A stretch of DNA of 64,000 bases from JAABVY01 sp964496505. GTDB taxonomy: Bacteria; Zixibacteria; MSB-5A5; JAABVY01. This document shows positions 9,095 through 17,492 of this stretch, piece after piece (the first letter of the stretch is position 1; every line of letters starts with the position of its first letter). The stretch covers positions 1 to 64,000 of the forward strand of contig CAZBZV010000015.1 in NCBI GenBank assembly GCA_964496505.1, in the 5' to 3' direction. The notes below the pieces were generated by a model. The model saw only the letters and a list, made by a program, of their open reading frames with translations, ran no database searches and had not been told where the DNA came from. The position numbers and the translations under genes are program-made.

Positions 9095-11308
9095 TTATTC
9101 TATAATTTCAAATTCTGACTTAAGATCGGCCTCCGAGCTGCCTCCAACCCATAGATGGAACCTGCCCGGTTCTGTGACAAGCTTATTATCTTTACTGTAA
9201 AATGCCAGATCATCCGTTGTCAATTTAAAGGAAATTGAAGCGGTCTCTCCCGGAGCAAGCCTGACTCTCTTAAACTGCTTAAGTTCTTTTACGGGGCGGG
9301 TCACACTGCCGACAAGATCCCTGACATAAAGCTGAACAGCCTCTTCCGCCTTATATTTGCCGGTGTTTTCCAAATCCACAGTGATATTAATGCTCTCTCC
9401 CAATTCGATTTTATCTTTGTCCAGGTTGAGACCCGAATATTTAAATTTCGAATATGAAAGACCGTATCCGAAGGGATAAAGCGGGGAATTGTCAATATCA
9501 AGATAGAAAGATGTATCTCCGCTTGAATGCTGAGGTGCACCCGCCTCTATATTGTCAATATTTGTTACAGATTTATCGTTTGCAGGCCGTCCGGTATTCT
9601 TATGGTTATAATAAATCGGAATCTGCCCGACTGCTCTTGGAAATGTAACCGGCAATTTTCCGGAGGGGGATTCAACACCAAACAGGAGTTCCGTAATAGC
9701 CGGGCCGGCCATTGTTCCGGGATGCCAGGCATACAAAATGGCATCGACTTTTTTTCTAATTTCTTCTAAGAGCAAGGGCCTTCCGGCCATAATTACCAGG
9801 ATTACCGGTTTTCCCAATTTGGAGATTTCATCTATTAGCTCATTTTGAAAACCTGGCAGACTAATATCAGCCATGCAATGCGCTTCACCGGATAAAATTG
9901 ATTCTTCACCAAGAAATAAAATGGTCAAATCCGACTTCTTGACCGTTTCAATGGCATCACCAAACTCTTCTCTGCTTTTGCTGCGCGTAGTTTTCATTGC
10001 ACGGCTGTAATTAACTTCAACTGAATTTTTGACAAAGGCCTTGATAGCATGAAGCGGCGTCTGGCTCAATTTTCTGTCCCCGTCAAAAACCCAGGTGCCG
10101 AGTTGTTCATAAGCATCATCGGCCAGAGGTCCGATTATGGCAATCGATGATAGGTGGTTTTCTGACAAAGGGAGAATGTCATGTTTATTTTCCAGCAGAA
10201 CACAACTCTGAATCGCCGAACTTCTGGCGATCTCAAGTGCCTCATTTAATCTGGAAGTTCCCGAATTATCTGCTTGAGTATAGGGATTATCGAACAGTCC
10301 CAGTTTAAACTTTGCCCGCAGTATGTTGGACGCCATCCTATCAATGTAATCCTCGGTGATCCTCCCTTCTTCTACCAGTACAGCGAGATGATCGGCATAG
10401 GTTCGACTGACCATTTCCATATCGACACCGGCATTTGCCGCCTGGTAGGCCGATTCTTTATCATTTGCCGTCAATCCATGAACCGATAATTGACTGATTG
10501 CCTCCCAGTCGCTGACCACGAATCCGTTAAACTGCCATTCCTGTCGAAGGATTTGCTTCAAGAGAAATTCATTGGCCGTGGCCGGAATGCCGTCCAGGTC
10601 ACTAAATGATGTCATTACTGATAATACACCGGCTAAGTGTGCGGCCTTGAACGGCGAAAGATAGACATTCCTCAGTTCGTTTTCGGGGATATTGGTGGTG
10701 TTATAGTCCTTCCCGGCCTCACATGCGCCATAACCGGCAAAATGCTTGGCACAGGCGGCTATACAATCTGACTTAGAGGGATCGTCACCCTGAAAACCTT
10801 GAATTATTGCCCTTGCAAACACTCCACTGAGATAGGGATCTTCACCGAAAGACTCGGCAATTCGTCCCCAGCGAGGATCACGGCTGATATCGATCATTGG
10901 CGCAAAGGTCCAGTTGATACCGGCCTGTGAAGCTTCCTGCGCTGAAATTCGTCCACATTGCCTGACAACTTCAGGATTCCATGTCGCAGCGAGACCCAGA
11001 GGAATTGGAAAAATCGTTTTAAATCCGTGTATTACATCGCGGCCAATCAGAAGAGGAATACCCAGGCGGCTCTCTTCCACCGCTATTCGCTGAAGCTCAT
11101 TTACAATATTGACATCAACCTCATTAAGAATACCGCCGATATTGCCATTGGTAATTGTTTCTTTGAGTGATTTGGAAATCTTCCCAAATATACTATTCAC
11201 CAATGACAACTGACCAATTTTTTCAGAAATGGTCATATCCTCTATCAGCTTTTCAATCTGCTTTTCTATTGCTGCTGAATCTTTCGCTGTTTTTTCGGCT
11301 ATAGCCAT
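9095..11308 (-). CDS. GH3 beta-glucosidase, cytoplasmic
   Basis: 737 residues of the BglX-like GH3 family: N-terminal TIM barrel, alpha/beta sandwich, then a C-terminal Fn3-like domain (VDLENTGKYKAEEAVQLYVRD). The nucleophile is D267 in GFVVSDWEA; the KHFAGYG motif and the RDPRWGR segment are intact. No signal peptide is visible (starts MAIAEKTAKDS), so it probably acts in the cytosol on imported oligosaccharides, releasing glucose. Its ATG lies 5 bp after the stop of the upstream hydrolase-barrel gene, so the two form an operon. Specificity for beta-1,3 links is inferred from the locus. Confidence 0.92.
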   Translation of the reverse strand: MAIAEKTAKDSAAIEKQIEKLIEDMTISEKIGQLSLVNSIFGKISKSLKETITNGNIGGILNEVDVNIVNELQRIAVEESRLGIPLLIGRDVIHGFKTIFPIPLGLAATWNPEVVRQCGRISAQEASQAGINWTFAPMIDISRDPRWGRIAESFGEDPYLSGVFARAIIQGFQGDDPSKSDCIAACAKHFAGYGACEAGKDYNTTNIPENELRNVYLSPFKAAHLAGVLSVMTSFSDLDGIPATANEFLLKQILRQEWQFNGFVVSDWEAISQLSVHGLTANDKESAYQAANAGVDMEMVSRTYADHLAVLVEEGRITEDYIDRMASNILRAKFKLGLFDNPYTQADNSGTSRLNEALEIARSSAIQSCVLLENKHDILPLSENHLSSIAIIGPLADDAYEQLGTWVFDGDRKLSQTPLHAIKAFVKNSVEVNYSRAMKTTRSKSREEFGDAIETVKKSDLTILFLGEESILSGEAHCMADISLPGFQNELIDEISKLGKPVILVIMAGRPLLLEEIRKKVDAILYAWHPGTMAGPAITELLFGVESPSGKLPVTFPRAVGQIPIYYNHKNTGRPANDKSVTNIDNIEAGAPQHSSGDTSFYLDIDNSPLYPFGYGLSYSKFKYSGLNLDKDKIELGESINITVDLENTGKYKAEEAVQLYVRDLVGSVTRPVKELKQFKRVRLAPGETASISFKLTTDDLAFYSKDNKLVTEPGRFHLWVGGSSEADLKSEFEIIE

Positions 11309-11313
11309 CCTGA

Positions 11314-14300
11314 TTACATTCCTATGTTCATTTGCAGATAAGTTCTAATTTCCCACTCACTGCCATTATCGAATCCCGGTGCATCCGGAACACATACGCC
11401 ATCTACCCTGGTGGGACAATATCGAGGCGAATGCTGATCCAGAGTCCTGTAGATCGCACTTAAACCGATACGTGTCTGGGGCAAGTCAAACCATTCCGGC
11501 GTCCCCAGTGCCTGCGAAATATCCGCACCCAGTTGCAAGGGATAAGTCAAGTTGAAATCCCTGTGATAATCATAGGGACCCCAATCATTAAGCTTCATCG
11601 AGGTAATCAATTTTGCCGTGCCATAAATTAGTCTGACATCGGCACCATAACGTTTAATCAGGCGATCATCATTGCCATTAGGCTCTCCCTCTCCGGCATA
11701 TATATTAGCTATTACACCCAATCCCGGTCTGACCTTGGAGACAATTCTGGCGTAGGCTTCCCACAAATCACGGGGCGGAGTAGCTCCGGGAAAGGCGAAT
11801 GTTGTTCGTCCGTCAGATAAAAATCCAATTGCCGCATCCTGTGTGGTCGGGAAATGCCGAAATACAAAACCGAAAGTCGCCGCCAGTCTGGCATCCTCCC
11901 TCATATCGCTATCCCAGGAGTACATCCAGGTTGCCGGCGTTGGATCATAGGTTAAGACAAGTTCAAATGCAGTTGCTTCCCGATTTTCACGGACCGCGAA
12001 TGGATCATCGAGAACGTTACGTGGTTCTCCCGGCTCCGGAACATCAGCCGGAATTGGACCCTCGATAGGTTTCTGCCAGAGAAAATTTGGCGACATCTCA
12101 AGGTTGCCGAATCGAACTGAAAGGCCTGTTAAAATATTTCTCTGGTTGCCTTTGCCGCTGTCTTTCAACCTCCAGCCGGTAAAAGTTTGCGTTTCAGTCG
12201 GGCCGCCGCCGTCGGCTACCAGTCCCATTGACGCGCCCTGCAGATACCAGTTTAGCCTTCCTTTGGAATATGTAAGCTTGAATTTACCGCCAAAGGCATC
12301 GCCTGATTCAATGCGGGCCAGATATACCCGGTAATCTCCAGGCTCGCCCCTGACCACCTGATAAGTCTGATCGACCTTATTATCACCCGACCAGATACCA
12401 CCAACTTCTATTGTAAATGGTCCTCTTTGGGTTTCCAGATGAACTGTGGCCTTTCTGGTCTTGGGAAGAGGAATTGCGATGGAACTTACCGCATCCATTC
12501 TATCTTCAAGATCTTCCTGGTAAATCCCGGTGGCCGTAACAGAGCCGATATCTCGCTGATATTTCATTAGAACTGCCGGATTGGCGCCCCACCACAATTG
12601 CGGACCCACAGCCAGTTTGAGTCCATCCAAATCCTTTTTGCCGGCTATCTCCATTCCAAGCGGAGCATCAGCGTTATAAACATCGATATTTGGACCATAA
12701 TTGGCCTCCCGGTAAAGACCGAAGAAGTCACCTTCATACCCCCAATGATAATGTCCTGTACGATAGAAACCATCGACATTAAACCATGGGTCCTCCCATG
12801 ATATTGAAGCATTGTAAACTTTCAATCGCTCAATGTCGTTTAATACCATAGTCCCATCATCGGTCAGAACAGTTTTGGGACGACCGCGATTTTCATAAAA
12901 AATCTCATTTATTGGATTCTCCGGGACATGGCCAAGATAATTAAGGGTTAACTGGCCCCTGACATTTGCAGACGGTTCAGCCACTATCTCAGAATAATAT
13001 GATTGCAGGTGATCAAACCCGCGAAAAGCAGGGTATCCCTCGGTGTCAGGATCAGGGCTGTCCGGCGTACTGATATTATCTCCGCCGGTACTGATAGTCT
13101 CGAATTCTATTCTAAGGCCGCTAACTCTGACCCTGCTGGTTTTTTCAGACAAATTCGCCGCTCTATCTCCGCGGGCTTCCAGCACAGAACCCATTAGATT
13201 TATATCATCAAAATGATTGCGAATACTCTGAAGAGTCGTATTTGATCCATAGGGGTCCAATAGATAAGCCTCTTCCAGCGCATAATAGGCCGCGCGAGGA
13301 TACAGCTCATAAAGCCCTGTCTGGTCGGGAAATCCTTTGGCGCAAATTCCCCACCATTCTTCATTCATATTGTTTTCGCCCTCAACATAATCTTCTTCAT
13401 AGCCGCCATTGGGCCAGGAAGCGTTTATATCATGGATATCCAGATTTTCATCCTGGCGAAATTTCCACCAGCCATCAGAGAACTGAAATGTAAAGCCGCC
13501 ACAGGCATTTCCAATTCTGCCTTTCCCATATGACTGCTCATATATCTCCTGCCACTGGCCTTTAAGGTAGCGAGCCTGCATTAACTGATCTTCTTTCATG
13601 GTTCTCACGTTAAAAGCATCAGCTCCAAATTCCGTGAATATTAGCGGAATCCCGAGTTTCTCTTTTACTACTTCATATGCGTCCCGGGCGGAAATACCCC
13701 GATAGACGTTCGCGCCAAAGATATCGAGGCCTTCCATTTCTTCGGCAATAATATCGATATACTGCAGATCTCCGTTGGCGATCGCAACGGGTCTGTTCGA
13801 ATCTTTATCCTTTATCACCCGTGTAATCTCTCCAAGAAAAGAATAGAGATAACGAGCCTTGGCAGCCTGCCGCTCACCCTCCGGAAGGGCCTCAGTTTCT
13901 GCAGATTTCCAGACCAGACCGTAATTGTTCTCATTTCCGAGAAGCCACATCAACATTCCGGGAGTATCCTGGAATTGCTCCACCAGAGCTTCCATTTCAG
14001 CTTTCAATGCTGTACGAGTTCTCTCATCGGAATAATCTGTTTGAGGAATATAGACGCCGTCAATAGTTACACCATATCTGCCGAGGGGATGATTGATCAC
14101 TGTGTAGATTCCGTAAGTCTCATATATATATTCTACCCAGCGAGGTGGAATACCGACATAATGACGAATCGTATTGACACCCATATTCTTCAGAAGGGGC
14201 ATCTCTCTTGCCAGCGCCTGCTTGATGAAATCATCAGATTGATTCCACAGGCTGTATAAATAGTTTTGACCGATCGGCACATAATCCCAGTTCATGCCAA

Positions 14301-14478
14301 GAATCATGAAGTCCTCACCATTTACCTGGAGCTTTGAACCTGAGGGGTCGTTAATTACGGTTACTTTTGTTACTTCCGCGCCAATAGCATTTTCAATGCT
14401 GAGAATATTTATGATGGTCAAAATCATTAAAATGATAATGGCTGGAGACTTAAAAAAAACTACATTCCTATTGGCCAT
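11314..14478 (-). CDS. Clan GH-A glycoside hydrolase apparently fused to an outer-membrane beta-barrel
   Basis: 1054 residues with a signal peptide (ending NAIGA). Residues about 40-400 are a TIM-barrel hydrolase of GH2/GH5 type: acid/base E183 in LLGNENNYG and nucleophile E283 in IPLIFTEFGAD. Residues about 430-1054 carry no hydrolase motif but show long alternating hydrophobic/polar strands, aromatic-rich and separated by short acidic turns (for example GLKLAVGPQLWWGAN, ATVHLETQRGPFTIEVGGIW, EIRTYLQMNIGM at the very end). That pattern is typical of porin-type barrels. If right, the enzyme domain is tethered to its own channel. GGGAGAT lies 5 nt before the ATG. It forms an operon with the GH3 gene. 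The exact GH family could not be fixed; the barrel call is from pattern only. Confidence 0.72.
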   Translation of the reverse strand: MANRNVVFFKSPAIIILMILTIINILSIENAIGAEVTKVTVINDPSGSKLQVNGEDFMILGMNWDYVPIGQNYLYSLWNQSDDFIKQALAREMPLLKNMGVNTIRHYVGIPPRWVEYIYETYGIYTVINHPLGRYGVTIDGVYIPQTDYSDERTRTALKAEMEALVEQFQDTPGMLMWLLGNENNYGLVWKSAETEALPEGERQAAKARYLYSFLGEITRVIKDKDSNRPVAIANGDLQYIDIIAEEMEGLDIFGANVYRGISARDAYEVVKEKLGIPLIFTEFGADAFNVRTMKEDQLMQARYLKGQWQEIYEQSYGKGRIGNACGGFTFQFSDGWWKFRQDENLDIHDINASWPNGGYEEDYVEGENNMNEEWWGICAKGFPDQTGLYELYPRAAYYALEEAYLLDPYGSNTTLQSIRNHFDDINLMGSVLEARGDRAANLSEKTSRVRVSGLRIEFETISTGGDNISTPDSPDPDTEGYPAFRGFDHLQSYYSEIVAEPSANVRGQLTLNYLGHVPENPINEIFYENRGRPKTVLTDDGTMVLNDIERLKVYNASISWEDPWFNVDGFYRTGHYHWGYEGDFFGLYREANYGPNIDVYNADAPLGMEIAGKKDLDGLKLAVGPQLWWGANPAVLMKYQRDIGSVTATGIYQEDLEDRMDAVSSIAIPLPKTRKATVHLETQRGPFTIEVGGIWSGDNKVDQTYQVVRGEPGDYRVYLARIESGDAFGGKFKLTYSKGRLNWYLQGASMGLVADGGGPTETQTFTGWRLKDSGKGNQRNILTGLSVRFGNLEMSPNFLWQKPIEGPIPADVPEPGEPRNVLDDPFAVRENREATAFELVLTYDPTPATWMYSWDSDMREDARLAATFGFVFRHFPTTQDAAIGFLSDGRTTFAFPGATPPRDLWEAYARIVSKVRPGLGVIANIYAGEGEPNGNDDRLIKRYGADVRLIYGTAKLITSMKLNDWGPYDYHRDFNLTYPLQLGADISQALGTPEWFDLPQTRIGLSAIYRTLDQHSPRYCPTRVDGVCVPDAPGFDNGSEWEIRTYLQMNIGM

Positions 14479-14569
14479 ATACTATCTCCCGGGCTTATAA
14501 GTCTATGCAAAATAAGGAATTTATCTTAAAGATAATAATTCTAAAATACAAAATCCTCCAATCCGAAAA

Positions 14570-14594
14570 ACTTTGTTCTCTTATCGAACAAAGT
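14570..14594. promoter_or_regulatory. Palindromic operator, likely ROK repressor site 2
   Basis: ACTTTGTTCT / CGAACAAAGT arms (one mismatch) around a 5-bp spacer, in the 389-bp divergent region between the hydrolase-barrel gene and the dockerin GH16 gene. It matches the palindrome at 67-91 in nearly every arm position. In the leftward direction the shared block reads TACTTTGTTCG...GAACAAAGTTTTTC, as at site 1. A lone TGTTCGTAT at 14824-14832, near the rightward gene 14868, could be a half-site, but that is weak. The rest of this intergenic region shows no further structure I can support. Confidence 0.6.
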
Positions 14595-14618
14595 ACCGAT
14601 TATATGCTGTTTTGTCAA
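14590..14618 (-). promoter_or_regulatory. Candidate sigma70-type promoter for the leftward glucan operon
   Basis: On the minus strand a consensus -35 TTGACA (14618-14613) is followed after 17 bp by TACTTT (14595-14590), a poor but acceptable -10 that overlaps the operator by five bases. Such overlap would explain repression. The start codon is about 110 bp downstream. Confidence 0.4.
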
Positions 14619-14867
14619 GACAATTCGGCTTTTCAACTCAAAAATTATTGAGGATCGATAGCTCGATCAAGTTATGGTTAAGTGGAATCTTACCTGATTA
14701 GTGGGTGCTCCTTTTATGCTTTTGCAAAATATAGCAAGATTGAAATCGATCGATAATTACTTGAATTGCATGATGTGAAAAATGAAATTCGGCCCGCAAA
14801 ACCTTCTTTCAAAAAACGGACAGTGTTCGTATATTGAGATGTCAACTCAATTATTTAATGGAGGATT

Positions 14868-16187
14868 TTGATTATTTATTTGCTTAAAAAAGCTGCTATA
14901 ATAATTCTATTTTGCGTATTGGTAACTTCATTATCCCAGTCAGCAAAGGGCGGCCAGCCATCCTATCCTTCTCGGGATGGGGATGCTGCTGAAACATCTT
15001 TTGCATTTGATCAGATAGATGAGAGCAACTATGCCTGTGATTATATTTGCGGTGATGCCAATGGCGACCAGACGGTAAATATTTCCGATGCGGTCTTTAT
15101 CATCAATTATATCTTTATCGGAGGGGAAACGCCTTATCCAATCGAGGCAGCGGATGCAAATGGGGATCGAAGCTGCAATGTCAGTGATGCTGTTTTCATT
15201 ATAAATCATGTTTTTATTGGGGGACCCGCCCCGGTTGCATGCCCATTTTTGATAAATATCGTAAACCTGCAACCTGGTGATAACACGGTCAATGGCACTG
15301 CGAACATTACGGATACAACCTTGTATCGGGTAGTTCTCTGGGCCAAAACCGATCGCTGGTATGTTCAACCTTCGATCGCGAATCCATACACTGTTGTCCA
15401 GAGTGACGGTTCCTGGTCAAATTCCACTTATCCATGGGATCGTATGGTGGCGCTGCTGGTTGATTTAAGCTATGTCCCGGGATCGATAAGGGATTATCAT
15501 CCGACCATGGATCCGGGAGTTGTATGCTGGGATGAATATCCGGACAAATCGATTAAATATTTCAATTGGAGCAACCATCGCTGGCGAATCAAGAAAGGCG
15601 ATTTATTGGGTCCCGGTCCGAACTATTTCTCCGATGATACTGCCAATGTCTGGATCGACCAGCAAAATCGACTGCATCTGAAGATTGATTATCGCGACAA
15701 TAGATGGTATTGCTCTGAAGTGGTTCTTGATCATTCACTGGGGTATGGGCTCTATAAATTTAAGCTCGATTCCAGGGTTGACAGTCTTGATTATAATACA
15801 ATTTTTGCGGGTTTTATTTATGAAACAATCAACGAGGAATTTGATATAGAGTTTTCTCAAAGGTTGGCTGACCCGTATAACGCCCAATATGTGGCCCAAC
15901 CATGGTATACGGCCGGGAATATAGAATTTTTCAATATGCCGGGCAGCAGTCAGACCTCTCATTCATTTGAATGGCGCCCGGATCGAATTGTTTTTAACAG
16001 TTGGAATGGTCACTCCGATACCCCGACGCCTTCCACATTAATTCACACATGGACATACACCGGTGAAGATATCCCTATTCCCGGCAGTGAAAGAATGATA
16101 TTTAACCTCTACCTCTTTGGGGGTGAAGCGCCTGTTCAGGCCATAGAAGATGAAGCGATCATTACCTCATTCCAATATACTGAATAA
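14868..16187 (+). CDS. Secreted GH16 family enzyme with paired dockerin repeats
   Basis: 439 residues starting at TTG with GGAGG at 14860-14864. A signal peptide (about 1-29) is followed by two dockerin-like repeats (about 57-122, NISDAVFIINYIFIGG and NVSDAVFIINHVFIGG), a small beta-rich linker domain (about 125-215) and a GH16-like jelly-roll (about 225-439). The catalytic strand reads EFDIEF, giving E324, D326 and E328, the non-bulged ExDxE form seen in lichenase-type GH16 enzymes. It therefore differs from the bulged GH16 enzyme at 6650. It is likely a secreted endo-beta-glucanase. It is divergent from the hydrolase-barrel operon and may share its control region. Confidence 0.78.
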   Translation: MIIYLLKKAAIIILFCVLVTSLSQSAKGGQPSYPSRDGDAAETSFAFDQIDESNYACDYICGDANGDQTVNISDAVFIINYIFIGGETPYPIEAADANGDRSCNVSDAVFIINHVFIGGPAPVACPFLINIVNLQPGDNTVNGTANITDTTLYRVVLWAKTDRWYVQPSIANPYTVVQSDGSWSNSTYPWDRMVALLVDLSYVPGSIRDYHPTMDPGVVCWDEYPDKSIKYFNWSNHRWRIKKGDLLGPGPNYFSDDTANVWIDQQNRLHLKIDYRDNRWYCSEVVLDHSLGYGLYKFKLDSRVDSLDYNTIFAGFIYETINEEFDIEFSQRLADPYNAQYVAQPWYTAGNIEFFNMPGSSQTSHSFEWRPDRIVFNSWNGHSDTPTPSTLIHTWTYTGEDIPIPGSERMIFNLYLFGGEAPVQAIEDEAIITSFQYTE

Positions 16188-16410
16188 TAAATGGAAGGAT
16201 TCTTCAGGACCTAGCCTGCTCTTGCCCATATAGAAATTTATCCTTTGGATTATTGAATTTAATAAAGGAGTTCGTGCAAAATATGTGTGATAGCAATATC
16301 ATTTTAAATAATTATTGACAATAGACTGCAGAGACAGCTTTCTTTTGCAAGGTCATATAATTTTGATGTAAAAATAATTTTGCGATTAACTCCAGTGGAG
16401 GTGGCGTTAA

Positions 16411-17361
16411 ATGAATTACAGAAGAGTTGGAAAGGCTGGATTGAAAATATCGGAAATTGGTCTGGGGGCCTGGCTTACCTATGGCGGTTCGGTTGAGAAC
16501 AAACAGGCTGGGTCTATCATCCAGGCGGCACTTGATAGTGGAATCAACTTTTTCGATCTGGCCGATGTGTACTCCCAGGGAAAAGCCGAAGAATTCGTCG
16601 GACGAGCAGTAAAGGGCCGCCTCAGATCTGATATTGTGATTTCAAGTAAACTCTTTTGGCCGATGTCGGAGAATATCAACGATCGCGGACTGAGCCGCAA
16701 ACATATTATGGAATCGGTGGAAAAATCTCTAAAACGAATCGGTACCGACTATCTCGACATCTATTTCTGTCATAGATTCGATCCGGAGACTGAAGTCGAA
16801 GAAACGGTGCGTGCTATGGATGACCTGATCCATCAGGGAAAGATTCTTTATTGGGGTACCTCTGATTGGTCGGCAGCTCAGATAGAGCGGGCCGTTGGTG
16901 AAGCCAATTTCTATACAACCCATCCTCCGATTGTCGAACAGCCTGGCTATAATATGCTTGCAAGACATATCGAGCCCGAAATTATCCCGACTTGCATTCG
17001 AAACGGCATAGGGCTGACAGTCTATTCACCGCTGGCACAGGGGCTTTTGACCGGTAAGTACAATAAACATACTCCTTCGGATAGCCGCGGGGCAAAGACC
17101 TCATGGTTAGAGCATTCTTTGACTGAATCCAATATTGAGAAGGCAAGAACACTCACAGGGATCGCACAAAAGCTCGACATAACGTTATCGCAACTTGCAT
17201 TGGCCTGGGTTTTGAGCCACAAAATTGTGAGTTCAGCAATAATCGGGGCCACCAGAATAGAACATGTATTAGAAAACGTTGCGGCTACAGATGTTGAACT
17301 AAGCTTAGAAACACTCGCAGAAATAGAGGATATAATTGCTGACAATCCCGATGAAAATTAG
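16411..17361 (+). CDS. Aldo/keto reductase
   Basis: 316 residues, whole-length aldo/keto reductase of the potassium-channel beta-subunit/YghZ-like group. The catalytic tetrad is visible: Asp and Tyr in FFDLADVYSQG, Lys in VISSKLFW, His in IYFCHRFD. NADP(H)-dependent reduction of a carbonyl compound in the cytosol is expected. GGAGG at 16397-16401 supports the ATG. It precedes the phosphorylase gene and may act on a sugar aldehyde, but neither substrate nor pathway role can be read from sequence. Confidence 0.9.
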   Translation: MNYRRVGKAGLKISEIGLGAWLTYGGSVENKQAGSIIQAALDSGINFFDLADVYSQGKAEEFVGRAVKGRLRSDIVISSKLFWPMSENINDRGLSRKHIMESVEKSLKRIGTDYLDIYFCHRFDPETEVEETVRAMDDLIHQGKILYWGTSDWSAAQIERAVGEANFYTTHPPIVEQPGYNMLARHIEPEIIPTCIRNGIGLTVYSPLAQGLLTGKYNKHTPSDSRGAKTSWLEHSLTESNIEKARTLTGIAQKLDITLSQLALAWVLSHKIVSSAIIGATRIEHVLENVAATDVELSLETLAEIEDIIADNPDEN

Positions 17362-17492
17362 CGCTTCTCCATACGGCCGAATCCGGATTCAAAATTGTGT
17401 TATTGCGGCACATAGCAGAGGGGCTTGGAGAATGCAGAAATGTTAATACCAAACCGATCATTTTTTCACCCGATGAGTGGAAAGGTAAAATA

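Noticed and set aside
16315..16350. Promoter with TTGACA upstream of the aldo/keto reductase
   Set aside because: A -35-like TTGACA is present but no acceptable -10 follows at 15-19 bp.
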